From Anaerolineae bacterium (GTDB lineage Bacteria > Chloroflexota > Anaerolineae > B4-G1 > SLSP01): a stretch of DNA of 6,728 bases. The notes under the pieces were generated by a model. The model worked only from the letters and a program-made list of their open reading frames with translations, had not been told where the DNA came from and made no database searches. The stretch lies in NCBI GenBank assembly GCA_016928755.1, contig JAFGKB010000076.1, positions 1 to 6,728 of the forward strand, read 5' to 3'. This document shows positions 6,049-6,728 of the stretch, piece after piece (position 1 is the stretch's first letter; each line of letters opens with the position of its first letter). The translations under genes were made by a program, and so were the position numbers.

Positions 6049-6654
6049 TTATTCCGGCAGGCTTTCGCCTAACTCAAAACGCACGAAACGACGCACGGCG
6101 ATCTTTTCACCGGTTTTAGCACTCATCGCCTTAACCATAGCGTCAATGGTTTGGTCTTCGTCACGGATAAAAGGTTGCTCCATCAGGCAAGCTTCCGTAT
6201 AGAATTTCTCTATACGGCCCTCAACGATCTGATCGACAACCTTTTCAGGCTTACCAGATTCCAAGGCTTGGGCACGGAAGACCTCGCGCTCATGCTCCAA
6301 CACATCCTCCGGTACATCCTCACGTTTCACAAAACGAGCACCCAAGGCCGCAATCTGCATCGCTACATCATGGACCAGGGCCTCAAACTCATCTGTGCGG
6401 GCCACGAAGTCGGTCTCGCAGTTAACCTCAACCAGCACACCAATGCGACCACCGGCGTGGATATATGCGGAAATCTTACCGTCCTTGGCATCACGGCTCA
6501 TACGCTTGGCAACCTTAGCCAAGCCTTTTTCCCGCAAAAAATCAACGGCCTTATCAAAATCACCTTCGGACGCCTCTAATGCTTTGCGACAATCCAAGAT
6601 ACCGGCAGCAGTAGCGTCACGGAGTTCTTTAACCATCTCAGATGTAATTTTCAT
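6049..6654 (-). CDS. tsf: Elongation factor Ts (EF-Ts), short form
   Basis: EF-Ts is the cytoplasmic guanine-nucleotide exchange factor that releases GDP from EF-Tu. The 201-residue product has an N-terminal UBA-like domain (about 1-50) with the first family signature at 11-26 (LRDATAAGILDCRKAL). The second signature, EVNCETDFVA, is at 76-85 and includes the TDFV segment (81-84) known to contact EF-Tu. The C-terminal part (about 145-200) ends in a conserved-looking VRRFVRFELGE stretch. At about 200 residues it is the short type, lacking most of the dimerisation and coiled-coil insertion of the 283-residue E. coli protein. The ATG at 6654 is supported by AAGGAG at 6665-6670, ten bases upstream, and by the TAATG overlap with rpsB. 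An intrinsic terminator follows, so rpsB-tsf probably forms one unit. Confidence 0.97.
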   Translation of the reverse strand: MKITSEMVKELRDATAAGILDCRKALEASEGDFDKAVDFLREKGLAKVAKRMSRDAKDGKISAYIHAGGRIGVLVEVNCETDFVARTDEFEALVHDVAMQIAALGARFVKREDVPEDVLEHEREVFRAQALESGKPEKVVDQIVEGRIEKFYTEACLMEQPFIRDEDQTIDAMVKAMSAKTGEKIAVRRFVRFELGESLPE

Positions 6655-6728
6655 TATTCATCGTCTCCTTCGTCATAGTCGTCGTCGTCATAGTCGTCAT
6701 CATCCTCATAGTCGTCATCATCGTCATC
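6654..6728 (-). CDS. rpsB: 30S ribosomal protein S2, C-terminal end only (partial)
   Basis: Only the last 24 codons and the TAA stop lie in the window; the gene continues past the right edge. The readable peptide is almost pure Asp/Glu punctuated by Tyr and ends in DEGDDE. The S2 identity is inferred from the near-universal rpsB-tsf order and from the fact that S2 proteins of several phyla carry acidic C-terminal tails; no S2 core domain is visible. The stop codon shares one base with the tsf start (TAATG), and the tsf ribosome binding site lies inside this reading frame, so the two genes are very likely co-transcribed and translationally coupled. An 11-base DNA unit encoding the acidic-Tyr motif recurs three times, so the tail looks as if it grew by in-frame repeat expansion. 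Another acidic-tailed protein is possible but less likely. Confidence 0.78.
   Translation of the reverse strand, partial: DDDDDDYEDDDDYDDDDYDEGDDE

Noticed and set aside
6151..6579. Plus-strand open frame of 142 codons inside tsf
   Set aside because: It is antisense to a clear EF-Ts; its length reflects codon use in tsf and the translation has no recognisable motif.
1..6728. Search for mobile elements, CRISPR arrays, defence genes or tRNAs
   Set aside because: Every stretch is filled by conserved housekeeping genes or spacers under 220 bases; no transposase, repeat-spacer pattern or cloverleaf was seen.

Overview
This window reads almost entirely on the minus strand. It is a compact bacterial housekeeping cluster, in transcription order: rpsB (3' tail only) - tsf - pyrH - frr - uppS - cdsA - fbp - rho. 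All seven complete genes are recognisable from conserved motifs, and none looks broken or recently acquired. The short EF-Ts (about 200 residues), the Asp-rich S2 tail, the long acidic N-terminus on Rho and the class I FBPase next to cdsA suggest a non-proteobacterial lineage. My best guess is Chloroflexota, perhaps Ktedonobacteria; this rests on gene order and protein style, not on a database comparison.

Layout by transcription unit. Right edge (6728-5976): the end of rpsB overlaps the tsf start by one base (TAATG), and tsf is followed by a textbook intrinsic terminator. Middle (about 5975-4408): a 219-base spacer with a good -10 box and a nested inverted-repeat structure leads into pyrH (GTG start) and frr. 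A 13-bp perfect hairpin follows frr. Left part (about 4407-37): a leader that may fold over the uppS ribosome binding site precedes uppS, cdsA, fbp and rho. The fbp-rho spacing is tight, and a 14-bp perfect hairpin closes the unit after rho.

How the genes fit together: S2, EF-Ts and RRF serve initiation, elongation and ribosome recycling. UMP kinase feeds pyrimidine nucleotides, including the CTP that CdsA uses. UppS makes the C55 lipid carrier for the cell wall, and CdsA makes CDP-diacylglycerol for phospholipids. FBPase is the gluconeogenic step, and Rho terminates transcription. The first part (rpsB-tsf-pyrH-frr-uppS-cdsA) is a widely conserved order. The fbp-rho end replaces the dxr/rseP genes often found after cdsA and is the least usual part of the layout.

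There is no tRNA, rRNA, CRISPR array, insertion sequence or phage gene that I can support. I did not find a new multi-gene system. The signals most worth checking lie between genes: the possible three-way-junction structure upstream of pyrH, the small ORF between pyrH and frr, and the hairpins flanking uppS. No gene-free stretch exceeds 300 bases.
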